Origin: Gammaproteobacteria bacterium
GTDB taxonomy: Bacteria > Pseudomonadota > Gammaproteobacteria > Xanthomonadales > Xanthomonadaceae
Assembly: GCA_025360985.1 (NCBI GenBank)
Contig: JANYBA010000211.1
Span: 1-8,641 of the forward strand
Direction: 5' to 3'
Length of the DNA: 8,641 bases
The position numbers and the translations under genes are program-made. Below, one piece after another: positions 1 through 6,275 of this stretch (position 1 is the first letter of the stretch; each line of letters opens with the position of its first letter). The notes beneath the pieces are model-generated. The model was not told the DNA's origin. It worked only from the letters and a program-made list of their open reading frames with translations, and made no database searches.

Positions 1-1501
1 TCGACGAAGCTCGGAGAAAATACACCAGCGGCAAGGCCGCCAGCGTCAACAACATCAGCAACCAGAAATCGTTGACGAAGGCGATCGCGGCCGCCTGGCG
101 GCCGATTTCGGCATTGAGCGCCAGCGCGCCGCTGCTGGAAGCCGGATCCCAGGCCGACGGCAGCCGCGCCAACTCGGCGCCGAAGGCGGGAACGCGCGCG
201 GCGATTTCGGCGTGGTTGGCCTGGGTCGATCGCGCCAGCACGGTCATCACCACCGAGATGCCGATGCTCGAGCCGATATTGCGGACCAGGCTGAACAAGC
301 CCGCGGCCTCGGTGCGTTGCGACGCCGGCAGGGTCGAGTAGGCGACGCTGGAGATCGGCACGAACACCAGGCCCAGGCCGAGGCCCTGGAGGACGCCGAT
401 CCATACCACATCCACGCGCGAAACCTGCACCCCGAATGCGGTCATGAAATGCAGGGACGCCGCGGTCATCAGCAAGCCGATGGCGATCGGCCAGCGGGCA
501 TCGATGCGGCCGATCAGCCGGCCGACCAGCATCATGCCGAACATGGTGCCGATGCCGCGCGGCGCCAGCAGCAGGCCGATGTCGTAGACCGGGTAATTCA
601 TCAGCTCGCTCAGGTAGGGCGGCAACAACGCCAGCGTCGAAAACAGGACGACGCCGACCACGAAGATCAGCAGGCTGCCGGCGGCGAAATTGCGGTTGCG
701 CCACAGGCCCAGGTCGAGCAGGACATGCTCGCGGCCGCGCCAATGCAGCACGTACAGGTAGAGGCCCAGGAAGGCCAGCGCCGCTTCGATCTGGATCTCG
801 ATCGAACCGAACCAGTCCTTGGTCTGGCCGCGGTCCAGGCACAGTTGCAGGGCGCCGATGCCCAGGGTCAGCAGGCCGATGCCGGTCCAGTCGAGCTTGC
901 GCGCGTGCGTGGCTTCCTTGGGCACGCTGGCGAGTATGCCGAACAACGCTAGCACGCCGACCGGCACGTTGATCAGGAACACCCAGCGCCAGCTGAAATA
1001 CTCGGTCAGCCAGCCGCCCAGTGGCGGGCCCAGGATCGGGCCGACCATGATGCCCATGCCCCAGAGCGCCATGGCCGCGCCGTGTCTCTCGCGCGGGAAG
1101 ACATCGAGCAGCAGTGATTGCGAAATCGGCACCAGCGACGCGCCGAACAGGCCTTGCAGGATGCGGAACAGCACCATCTCGGTGATTCCCGTGGCGAGGC
1201 CGCAGAGCACGGAGGCGATGGTGAAGCCGCCGACCGCGATGATCAGCAGGCGCCGGCGACCGAGCGCACCAGCCAGCCAGCCCGTCACCGGCGTCAGGAT
1301 GGCGGCGGCGACGATGTAGGAGGTCAGCACCCAGGCGACCTGGTCCTGGGTGGTGGCGAGCGAGCCTTGCATGTCCGGCAGGGCGACGTTGGCGATGGTG
1401 GTGTCCAGCGCCTGCATGAGCGTCGCCAGCATGATCGAGCCGACCAGCAGGCCGCGCTGACTGGCGGCGCGCTCGCTGAAGGTCATCGTCCCGGCGTCCA
1501 T
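1..1501 (-). CDS. emrB: EmrB-type DHA2 family MFS multidrug efflux pump (3' end cut off)
   Basis: Proton-driven inner-membrane antiporter of the DHA2 (14-helix) family. With an EmrA adaptor and an outer-membrane channel, such pumps export hydrophobic drugs and uncouplers across both membranes. I translated it by hand from ATG at 1501: 500 codons stay open to the window edge. Family motifs are clear: LDTTIANVALPD at residues 32-43 in helix 1, GWLAGALGRRR at 74-84 (motif A loop), GPILGPPLGGW at 154-164 (antiporter motif C), and WRWVFLINVPVG at 171-182. About 14 hydrophobic stretches are spread over the chain. The last residues seen (NDFWLLMLLTLAALPLVYF) match the final helix of E. coli EmrB, so perhaps only 10-20 residues are missing. 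The start lies 12 bases after the emrA stop. A second ATG at 1486 is possible but the upstream one keeps the usual short N-terminus. No strong Shine-Dalgarno is visible, so coupling to emrA is likely. Confidence 0.95.
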   Translation of the reverse strand, partial: MDAGTMTFSERAASQRGLLVGSIMLATLMQALDTTIANVALPDMQGSLATTQDQVAWVLTSYIVAAAILTPVTGWLAGALGRRRLLIIAVGGFTIASVLCGLATGITEMVLFRILQGLFGASLVPISQSLLLDVFPRERHGAAMALWGMGIMVGPILGPPLGGWLTEYFSWRWVFLINVPVGVLALFGILASVPKEATHARKLDWTGIGLLTLGIGALQLCLDRGQTKDWFGSIEIQIEAALAFLGLYLYVLHWRGREHVLLDLGLWRNRNFAAGSLLIFVVGVVLFSTLALLPPYLSELMNYPVYDIGLLLAPRGIGTMFGMMLVGRLIGRIDARWPIAIGLLMTAASLHFMTAFGVQVSRVDVVWIGVLQGLGLGLVFVPISSVAYSTLPASQRTEAAGLFSLVRNIGSSIGISVVMTVLARSTQANHAEIAARVPAFGAELARLPSAWDPASSSGALALNAEIGRQAAAIAFVNDFWLLMLLTLAALPLVYFLRASS

Positions 1502-1513
1502 CGCGCTGCCGGC

Positions 1514-2596
1514 TCAGTGCGCCGATGCGACGCGTGGCGTGGCGTCGTCGGTCAGCCGCACGCTGACTTCGGCGCTCATGCCGGCGCGCAGGACCGGCGC
1601 ATCGGCGGGACTCTTGATCAGGGTGAGCTTGACCGGAATGCGCTGCACGACTTTCACCCAGTTGCCGGTGGCGTTCTGCGGCGGCAGCACGCTGAACTCC
1701 GAGCCCGAGGACGGGCTGATCGATGCGATGCGCGCGCGCCAGCGCCGGCCGGGGTAGCTATCGATGCGAATGTCCGCCTCCTGCCCGACGCGCATGCGCG
1801 CCAGGTCGGTTTCCTTGAAATTCGCCTCGATCCAGACCGGGTCGGTCGCCACCAACGGCATCGCGGCCTGGCCGACGTTCAAGTATTCGCCCGCCTGCAA
1901 GTCGTGGTTGCCGATGATGCCGGCGACCGGCGCAGTGACATCGGCGTGGGCGAGGTCGAGCCGGGCGCGGTCGCGCACTGCGACCGCCTCGCGGTAATCG
2001 GGCAGTTGCTCGAGCGCGGCGTCGGGGCCGCCGCCCAGGCTCTGGCGCGCCTTGTCGAGCGCGGCCACGGCGCTGTCGCGTTCGGCGCGGGCATTGGCGA
2101 GCGCATGCGCGGCATCGTCCAGGGATTTCTGCGCGACCAGGGCGCGGGCGAGCAATTCCTTCTGCCGCTGGTATTCCTGCTCCGACCACGCCAGCGTCGA
2201 CTCCGCCGCGCGCAGCGCCGCGTCGGCTTCGTGCACGCCGGCGCGACTGGCGCCGGATTCGTCGACGACCTTGGCCAGGCGCGCTTCGGCCTCGTCGAGG
2301 GCGATCCGCAGCGGTTCCGGATCCAGCCGGAACAGCAGCTGGCCCTTGGCCACGCGCTGGTTCTGCCCGACGCGCACGTCCACCACGCGTCCGGCGACCT
2401 GGCTGGAGACCAGCACCTTGTCGGCCTTGACGTAGGCATTGTCGGTGTCGACGGAACGCCGGCTGGAGATCCATTCGGCGCCGAACAGAACCAGCACCAG
2501 CAAGGGGCCGGCGATCCACAGCCAGCGCGGCGGCCCACGGCGCGCCGTTGCCGGCGTCGGTTCGGAACTTCGTTCGGAGGGCTGGCGGCTGGTCAT
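1514..2596 (-). CDS. emrA: EmrA-type membrane fusion protein (HlyD family) of the efflux pump
   Basis: Periplasmic adaptor that links the EmrB pump to an outer-membrane channel; anchored in the inner membrane by one N-terminal helix. 360 residues: a basic cytoplasmic start, a membrane segment at about 25-43, the typical first beta/lipoyl segment TDNAYVKADKVLVSSQVAGRV at about 51-71, the first lipoyl half ending near QLLFRLDPEPL (86-96), an alpha-helical coiled-coil hairpin rich in Ala/Glu/Arg at about 97-215, the second lipoyl half (DVTAPVAGIIGNHDLQAGEY, 219-238), then beta-barrel sequence with VWIEANFKETDLARMRVGQ and the EmrA-like FSVLPPQNATGNWVKVVQRIPV stretch at about 301-322. The frame stays open far upstream through marR, but similarity begins only here. 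The ATG overlaps the marR stop as ATGA and has a modest AAAAGAG ribosome site 7 bases upstream. Length is a little below that of E. coli EmrA. No outer-membrane partner gene is inside the window. Confidence 0.95.
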   Translation of the reverse strand: MTSRQPSERSSEPTPATARRGPPRWLWIAGPLLVLVLFGAEWISSRRSVDTDNAYVKADKVLVSSQVAGRVVDVRVGQNQRVAKGQLLFRLDPEPLRIALDEAEARLAKVVDESGASRAGVHEADAALRAAESTLAWSEQEYQRQKELLARALVAQKSLDDAAHALANARAERDSAVAALDKARQSLGGGPDAALEQLPDYREAVAVRDRARLDLAHADVTAPVAGIIGNHDLQAGEYLNVGQAAMPLVATDPVWIEANFKETDLARMRVGQEADIRIDSYPGRRWRARIASISPSSGSEFSVLPPQNATGNWVKVVQRIPVKLTLIKSPADAPVLRAGMSAEVSVRLTDDATPRVASAH

Positions 2597-3087
2597 GGTT
2601 TGCTCTTTTTCGCCGCCGGAGCGCGCGGGCGGACTTCGCGATCGAGTTCGGAGAGCGTGTTCTTGACGGTGGCGAGCACGCGCATGGCCCGGGCGAAGTC
2701 TTCGTCGCCGACTTCGGCGAGGACGTCCTCGCGCAGGGTGGACGCGATTCGTTTCATCTTCGCCATCACTTCGGAGGATTTCGGCGCCAGGTGCAGCCGC
2801 CAGCAGCGGCGGTCGTCGGGATCGCCGCGCCGTTCGACGAAACCGGCCTGGACCAGTCGGTCGATCACGCGGCCGACGGCGATCGGCTCGAGGTCGAGGT
2901 GTTCGGCCAATTCGGCCTGCGTCGTGCCCTCGGCGCGCTCGATCCGGCTCAGCGCCCGCCATTGCGCCCGGGTCAGGCCCAGGTGTGCTGCGCGCCGGTC
3001 GAACACCCGGCGGAACAGCCGGGTGATGTCGGCCACGGTGTAGCCGAAAGCGGATTTGTCGACGGACGGGCTGACCATGATGTCCAT
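2593..3087 (-). CDS. emrR: MarR-family transcriptional repressor of the efflux operon
   Basis: Winged-helix DNA-binding dimer that probably represses its own operon and is released by pump substrates, as E. coli EmrR/MprA does; this role is inferred from context. 164 residues from the first ATG. Helical dimerisation part at 12-35, helix-turn-helix at about 56-80 (TQAELAEHLDLEPIAVGRVIDRLVQ), wing with the family hallmark RRGDPDDRR at 86-94, a C-terminal dimerisation helix at 104-150, and a lysine/proline-rich tail. It is first in the operon and its stop overlaps the emrA start. The first ATG (3087) lies only one base downstream of a perfect -10 hexamer and so is probably not in the main transcript; the second ATG at 3078 (MVSPSVDK, 161 residues) is the more likely start. 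Neither has a Shine-Dalgarno. The exact ligand and the symbol rest on operon analogy. Confidence 0.92.
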   Translation of the reverse strand: MDIMVSPSVDKSAFGYTVADITRLFRRVFDRRAAHLGLTRAQWRALSRIERAEGTTQAELAEHLDLEPIAVGRVIDRLVQAGFVERRGDPDDRRCWRLHLAPKSSEVMAKMKRIASTLREDVLAEVGDEDFARAMRVLATVKNTLSELDREVRPRAPAAKKSKP

Positions 3088-3088
3088 G

Positions 3089-3117
3089 ATTATAGTGTCC
3101 TAGGACATTATTTACAA
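3089..3117 (-). promoter_or_regulatory. sigma70 promoter of the marR-emrAB operon
   Basis: On the minus strand a perfect -10 TATAAT (3094 to 3089) follows a -35 TTGTAA (3117 to 3112, 4 of 6 consensus bases) with an ideal 17-base spacer. Transcription should start about 6-8 bases after the -10, near 3081-3083, which is inside the first three codons of the longest marR frame and 3-5 bases ahead of the second ATG. This would give an almost leaderless mRNA. The start site is inferred, not measured. Confidence 0.8.
3092..3111. promoter_or_regulatory. palindromic MarR operator overlapping the operon promoter
   Basis: A 12-bp perfect palindrome TGTCCTAGGACA (3096-3107) extends to a 20-bp dyad with one mismatched pair (3095/3108). 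It fills the spacer between -35 and -10 and covers four bases of the -10. Size and symmetry fit a MarR dimer site. Binding here would block RNA polymerase, so the repressor encoded just downstream is the natural candidate. Binding itself is inferred. Confidence 0.75.
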
Positions 3118-3121
3118 GGCA

Positions 3122-3155
3122 CCTAAAAGAAAACGGGCGCCCTTCGGCGCCCGTT
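3122..3155 (-). terminator. rho-independent terminator of fba
   Basis: Ten-base-pair GC-rich hairpin (arms 3132-3141 and 3146-3155, four-base loop) followed on the minus strand by TTCTTTT. It begins about 20 bases after the fba stop and is oriented to end fba transcription. The T-run exists only on the minus side. It finishes 5 bases before the -35 box of the marR promoter. Confidence 0.88.
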
Positions 3156-3175
3156 CTGGATCGCGCAGGCGCGCC

Positions 3176-4186
3176 TCAGGCGGCGCTGACCCACTGGCCG
3201 AGCGCGGCCAGGCCGTTGTCCTTGGCGCGGGCAAAGACGGTCTGCTGGGCGATGGCGACGTTGCCGGCGATGTCCTTGGACCAAAGCTTGAGCGCGGCGC
3301 TCTGCATGGCGCGACCATAGCTGAAGCTCAGCGGCCAGGGATTCGGGCCCATGCGGTTCATGGCGTCGAGGTGGGCGGTCGCCGCCTCGTCGCTCTGGCC
3401 GCCGGACAGGAAGACGATCCCGGGCAGCAGGGCCGGAACGGTGGTCTTGAGGCAGCGCAGGGTCATCTCGGCCACTTCGTCGACGCTGGCCTGCTCCGGG
3501 CAGTCCTTGCCGGAGACGACCATCGAAGCCTTCAGGATGGTGCCCTCGAGCATCACGTTCTGGTCATAAAGCGCGGCGAACAGCGAGCGCAAGACCACTT
3601 CGGTGACCTCGTAGCAGGTGTCGATGTCGTGGTCGCCGTCCATCAGCACCTCGGGTTCAACCATCGGCACAATGCCGGCTTCCTGGCACAGCGCCGCGTA
3701 ACGGGCCAGCGCGTGGCTGTTGGCTTCGATGCAGGTGCCGGACGGGATGTCGTCGCCGATGCTGATCACCGCGCGCCACTTGGCGAAGCGGGCGCCGAGC
3801 TGGGCGTATTCCTTCAGGCGCTCGCGCAGGCCGTCGAGGCCCTCGGTGCAGACTTCGCCCGGAAAGCCGGCCAGCGGCATCGGGCCCTTGTCGACCTTGA
3901 TGCCCGGGATGATGCCGTTGGCGCGCATGACTTCCGCGAACGGCACGCCGGCGGCGGTTTTCTGGCGCAGGGTTTCGTCGTACAGGATCGCACCGGAAAT
4001 GTAGTCGCCCAGCCGCGGCGTGGTCAGCAGAAGTTCGCGATAGGCGCGGCGGTTTTCTTCCGTGCACTCGATGCCGACGCCGTCGAAACGCTTCTTGATG
4101 GTGTTGTTGGACTCATCGATGGCGATGATGCCCTTGCCCGCGGCCACCATGGCCTGGGCGGTTTCGGCGAGTTGGTCGATGCTCAT
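3176..4186 (-). CDS. fba: class I (Schiff-base) fructose-bisphosphate aldolase
   Basis: Cleaves fructose 1,6-bisphosphate into dihydroxyacetone phosphate and glyceraldehyde 3-phosphate, and makes it in gluconeogenesis; cytoplasmic. 336 residues from MSIDQLAE. The chain follows the animal/plant-type class I enzyme throughout. By alignment from memory to rabbit muscle aldolase: Asp24 in IAIDES (Asp33), Lys97 in GIKVDKG (Lys107), Lys136 and Arg138 in FAKWR (Lys146, Arg148), Glu177 and Glu179 in VEPEV (Glu187, Glu189), and the Schiff-base Lys219 in LEGTILKA (Lys229). The phosphate loop FLSGGQS is at 259-265. The C-terminus is shorter than in the animal enzymes and lacks their final tyrosine. A TTG eleven codons upstream is in frame but overlaps the -10 region, so I chose ATG 4186, which has a weak GGGA site before it. 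It is last in the glycolytic cluster and ends at a strong terminator. Confidence 0.96.
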   Translation of the reverse strand: MSIDQLAETAQAMVAAGKGIIAIDESNNTIKKRFDGVGIECTEENRRAYRELLLTTPRLGDYISGAILYDETLRQKTAAGVPFAEVMRANGIIPGIKVDKGPMPLAGFPGEVCTEGLDGLRERLKEYAQLGARFAKWRAVISIGDDIPSGTCIEANSHALARYAALCQEAGIVPMVEPEVLMDGDHDIDTCYEVTEVVLRSLFAALYDQNVMLEGTILKASMVVSGKDCPEQASVDEVAEMTLRCLKTTVPALLPGIVFLSGGQSDEAATAHLDAMNRMGPNPWPLSFSYGRAMQSAALKLWSKDIAGNVAIAQQTVFARAKDNGLAALGQWVSAA

Positions 4187-4204
4187 GGCGATCCCGACAT
4201 TGTG

Positions 4205-4213
4205 TGTAGGAAC
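4205..4213. repeat. inverted repeat arm, fba side of the DUF2007 gene
   Basis: TGTAGGAAC on the plus strand; its exact reverse complement stands at 4799-4807 on the other side of the gene. Allowing a 4-base GTGT insertion, similarity extends to ATTGT(GTGT)AGGAAC. Confidence 0.45.
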
Positions 4214-4218
4214 TGACA

Positions 4219-4224
4219 ATTATA
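4219..4224 (-). promoter_or_regulatory. probable -10 box of a promoter for fba
   Basis: A perfect TATAAT on the minus strand, 32 bases upstream of the fba ATG, in an otherwise GC-rich region. Transcription would begin near 4212 and leave a leader of about 26 bases. No good -35 lies 16-18 bases upstream; the closest match, TTGAAA at 4253-4248, is 23 bases away, which is too far. The site may need an activator, or be a weak internal promoter within the pgk-pyk cluster. Confidence 0.5.
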
Positions 4225-4292
4225 GCGGAGCCGCGCATCCGCCGCATTTTCAAACCGGCATGTTCGTCGCCAAGCCCGGAGCCGCAAGATCG

Positions 4293-4778
4293 TCAGCCCG
4301 TCCCCGGGTCGACGCCATCGTCTTCGTCCAGGGCGTACTCGCCCGCTGCCAGCGCAGCGATCACGCGCCGGGCATTTTCAACCTCTTCGGTCGGCACCAT
4401 CACCCGAACCCCACCCACCGCGTTGCGCAGCGGGCCGAATGCCTGGGCCGTATTCGCGTTGACGACCCAGGCCGGTACGCCGTCGGCTTCCAGCCTGGCC
4501 TGCAGTATTTGCGCGTCGATGGCAAAACTGAACCGGGCAATGATCGTCAATGAATCCGAGGCATCGATGTCGCCAGCGTCGTCGTCGCCATCCACGGGAG
4601 CGTCTTCCGCTGCGATGTCCGCGTCCCACCCGGCCGCGTCCACGCCGCGGGAGCGCAACTCAGCGATCGCGAGCACGCGCGCCCCGGCCGTCACGGCGCC
4701 GTCGCGCAATCGTTGCAACAACACCTCGTCGCTCAACTCGGAAAATACCTTGGCCAGGTCTGTGGACGTCGTGGTCAT
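4293..4778 (-). CDS. DUF2007-type putative signal transducing protein
   Basis: 161 residues with no known catalytic function. The C-terminal half (about 77-141, from LTIIARFSFAIDAQILQARLEADGVPAWV to VRVMVPTEEVENARRVI) has the pattern of the DUF2007 domain (PF09413), a small alpha/beta fold related to PII-like signalling and often found as a short stand-alone protein. Here it carries an added helical N-terminus (1-48, SDEVLLQRLRDG...AIAELRSRGVD), an Asp/Ala-rich linker (52-75) and an acidic tail (151-157). No signal peptide, no membrane helix. It follows pyk by 24 bases on the same strand and precedes fba, so it is probably co-transcribed with glycolytic genes. ATG 4778 is the first start in frame after the pyk stop; its ribosome site is weak. 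Domain assignment is from memory of the family pattern; a role in glycolysis is inference only. Confidence 0.85.
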   Translation of the reverse strand: MTTTSTDLAKVFSELSDEVLLQRLRDGAVTAGARVLAIAELRSRGVDAAGWDADIAAEDAPVDGDDDAGDIDASDSLTIIARFSFAIDAQILQARLEADGVPAWVVNANTAQAFGPLRNAVGGVRVMVPTEEVENARRVIAALAAGEYALDEDDGVDPGTG

Positions 4779-4798
4779 GGCAAGCGGACTTCGTCGGC

Positions 4799-4807
4799 GT
4801 TCCTACA
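4799..4807. repeat. inverted repeat arm, pyk side of the DUF2007 gene
   Basis: GTTCCTACA on the plus strand, exact reverse complement of 4205-4213. The pyk stop codon (TAG, 4805-4803) lies inside this arm. Confidence 0.45.
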
Positions 4808-6275
4808 ATTCACCCAGGCCCTCGGCCGAACCGTCGGCGCCGACCTGGAGCAGGCGCAGGGTATTGGTGGCGCCGTGCAGTTCCATGTGGTCGCCGCTGG
4901 TGATCAGGACGCGGTCGCCGCCGGCGAGCAGGCCGGCGTCGAACAATTGCCGGATCGCGCCGCGCGCGGCTTCGCGGGTCGGCAGGCCGCGGCTGTCGAA
5001 GTCAATGGGGATGACGTCGCGCATCAGGGCCATGCGCCGGCGCGCGCCTTCGTGGCGCGACAGGCCGAAGATCGGCACCTGCGAGCGGAACCGCGACAGA
5101 TAGCGGGCGGTGCCGCCCGACTCGGTCATGGCCAGGATGGCGCGGACCTTGATGTGCTCGGCCAGGAACATGCTGGCCATGGCGATGGCCTGGTCCGCGC
5201 GCTGAAGATTGCGCGGTGCCGCTTCGAAATCGGTGTCGCGGTCGAACTGGCGCTCGGCGCCGAGGCAGATGCGCACCATCGCCTCGACCGCCTTGACCGG
5301 ATAGCTGCCCGAGGCGGTCTCGGCCGAGAGCATCACCGCGTCGGTGCCGTCGATCACGGCGTTGGCCACGTCCAGGACCTCGGCGCGGGTCGGGATCGGG
5401 TTGTCGACCATCGACTGCAGCATTTGCGTCGCGGTGATCACCACGCGGTTGCGCTCGAGCGAGACGCGGATGATTTTTTTCTGCAGGCCCGGCAGTTCGG
5501 CGTCGCCGATCTCCACGCCGAGGTCGCCGCGCGCGACCATGAGCGCATCGGATGCCAATGCAATCTCGTCGAGGTTGTCGATCGCCTCGGCGCGCTCGAT
5601 CTTGGCGACCAGGGCGGCGTCGCTGCCGGCGGCTTTCACGAGCCGCCGCGCCTCGTGCATGTCCTGGGCGGAACGGCAGAACGAGACGGCAATGAAGTCC
5701 ACGCCCAGGCCGGCGGCGACGATGATGTGCTGCTTGTCCTGTTCGGTCAGCGCGCCCAGCGACAGGCCGCCGCCCAGTCGGTTCAGGCCCTTGCGGTCGG
5801 ACAGGATGCCGTCGGTCAGCACCACGGTATGGATGGTATCGCCCTCGACGCTCGCGACTTTCAAGGCGATCAGGCCGTCGTCGAGCAGCAGCGTGTCGCC
5901 GCTGTTGACGTCGTCGACCAGGCCCAGGTAGCTCACGCCCACCTGGGTCGCATCGCCGGCAGGCGCATCGGCGCGGCAGACCAGGTCGAAGTCCGCGCCG
6001 GCTTTCAGCGCGACCTTGCCTTCGGCGAATCGCTCGATGCGGATCTTCGGCCCCGGCAGGTCGGCCAGCACGCCGACCTCGCGGCCCTGGCGCGTGGCCA
6101 CGGCGCGCACCGCGGCGATGCGGGCGGCGTGGTCGGAGGCTTGGCCGTGGGAGAAATTCATGCGCACCACGTTGACGCCGGCGCGCACCAGCTCGTCGAG
6201 CACGCCCGGCGCGTCGGTGGCCGGGCCGAGCGTGGCGAGGATCTTGGTGCGACGCAGGTCGTGGTTGGTCGTCAT
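4803..6275 (-). CDS. pyk: pyruvate kinase, K+-independent type by sequence
   Basis: Transfers phosphate from phosphoenolpyruvate to ADP, giving pyruvate and ATP: the last step of glycolysis, in the cytoplasm. 490 residues. N-terminal barrel start [13 protein letters not shown] (8-20), VVRMNFSHG (36-44, cation/substrate Arg, Asn and Ser), B domain at about 75-165, and the family signature around [14 protein letters not shown] (221-234) with catalytic Lys225 and Mg-binding Glu227, then ARGDLGVE (248-255, Asp251), ITATQML (280-286) and [14 protein letters not shown] (313-326). The effector-binding C domain spans about 350-478. The segment DLPGPKIRI (72-80) has Leu and Lys where K+-dependent enzymes have Thr and Glu (rabbit Thr113, Glu117). 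The reading frame stays open 403 codons upstream through pgk, but homology begins at this ATG, which overlaps the pgk stop as ATGA, implying translational coupling. The paralogue (pykA or pykF type) is not decided. Confidence 0.96.
   Translation of the reverse strand: MTTNHDLRRTKILATLGPATDAPGVLDELVRAGVNVVRMNFSHGQASDHAARIAAVRAVATRQGREVGVLADLPGPKIRIERFAEGKVALKAGADFDLVCRADAPAGDATQVGVSYLGLVDDVNSGDTLLLDDGLIALKVASVEGDTIHTVVLTDGILSDRKGLNRLGGGLSLGALTEQDKQHIIVAAGLGVDFIAVSFCRSAQDMHEARRLVKAAGSDAALVAKIERAEAIDNLDEIALASDALMVARGDLGVEIGDAELPGLQKKIIRVSLERNRVVITATQMLQSMVDNPIPTRAEVLDVANAVIDGTDAVMLSAETASGSYPVKAVEAMVRICLGAERQFDRDTDFEAAPRNLQRADQAIAMASMFLAEHIKVRAILAMTESGGTARYLSRFRSQVPIFGLSRHEGARRRMALMRDVIPIDFDSRGLPTREAARGAIRQLFDAGLLAGGDRVLITSGDHMELHGATNTLRLLQVGADGSAEGLGEL

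Larger units (their letters stand above)
4187..4292. other. 106-base gap between the DUF2007 gene and fba
   Basis: It holds the probable fba -10, one arm of the 9-bp inverted repeat (4205-4213), and a 9-bp direct repeat CGGAGCCGC at 4226-4234 and 4277-4285 that may be chance in GC-rich DNA. I see no terminator hairpin with a T-run after the DUF2007 gene, so read-through from pgk-pyk into fba remains possible. Confidence 0.5.

Noticed and set aside
2597..2962. Upstream extension of the emrA frame through marR
   Set aside because: Out-of-frame reading of marR; the adaptor family begins at the ATGA overlap and the extension would place arginine-rich sequence before the membrane helix.
1118..3043. 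Plus-strand open frame of 641 codons opposite emrB, emrA and marR
   Set aside because: It runs antisense across three genes with convincing protein families and has the arginine-rich make-up typical of GC-driven shadows.
4187..4219. TTG start giving fba eleven extra residues
   Set aside because: It overlaps the probable -10 box, so it would lie upstream of the transcription start, and the family starts near MSIDQL.
4199..4220. ATTGT-N12-ACAAT dyad over the fba -10 and leader
   Set aside because: Arms of only five bases with a long spacer and no match to a regulator site I can name; easily chance.
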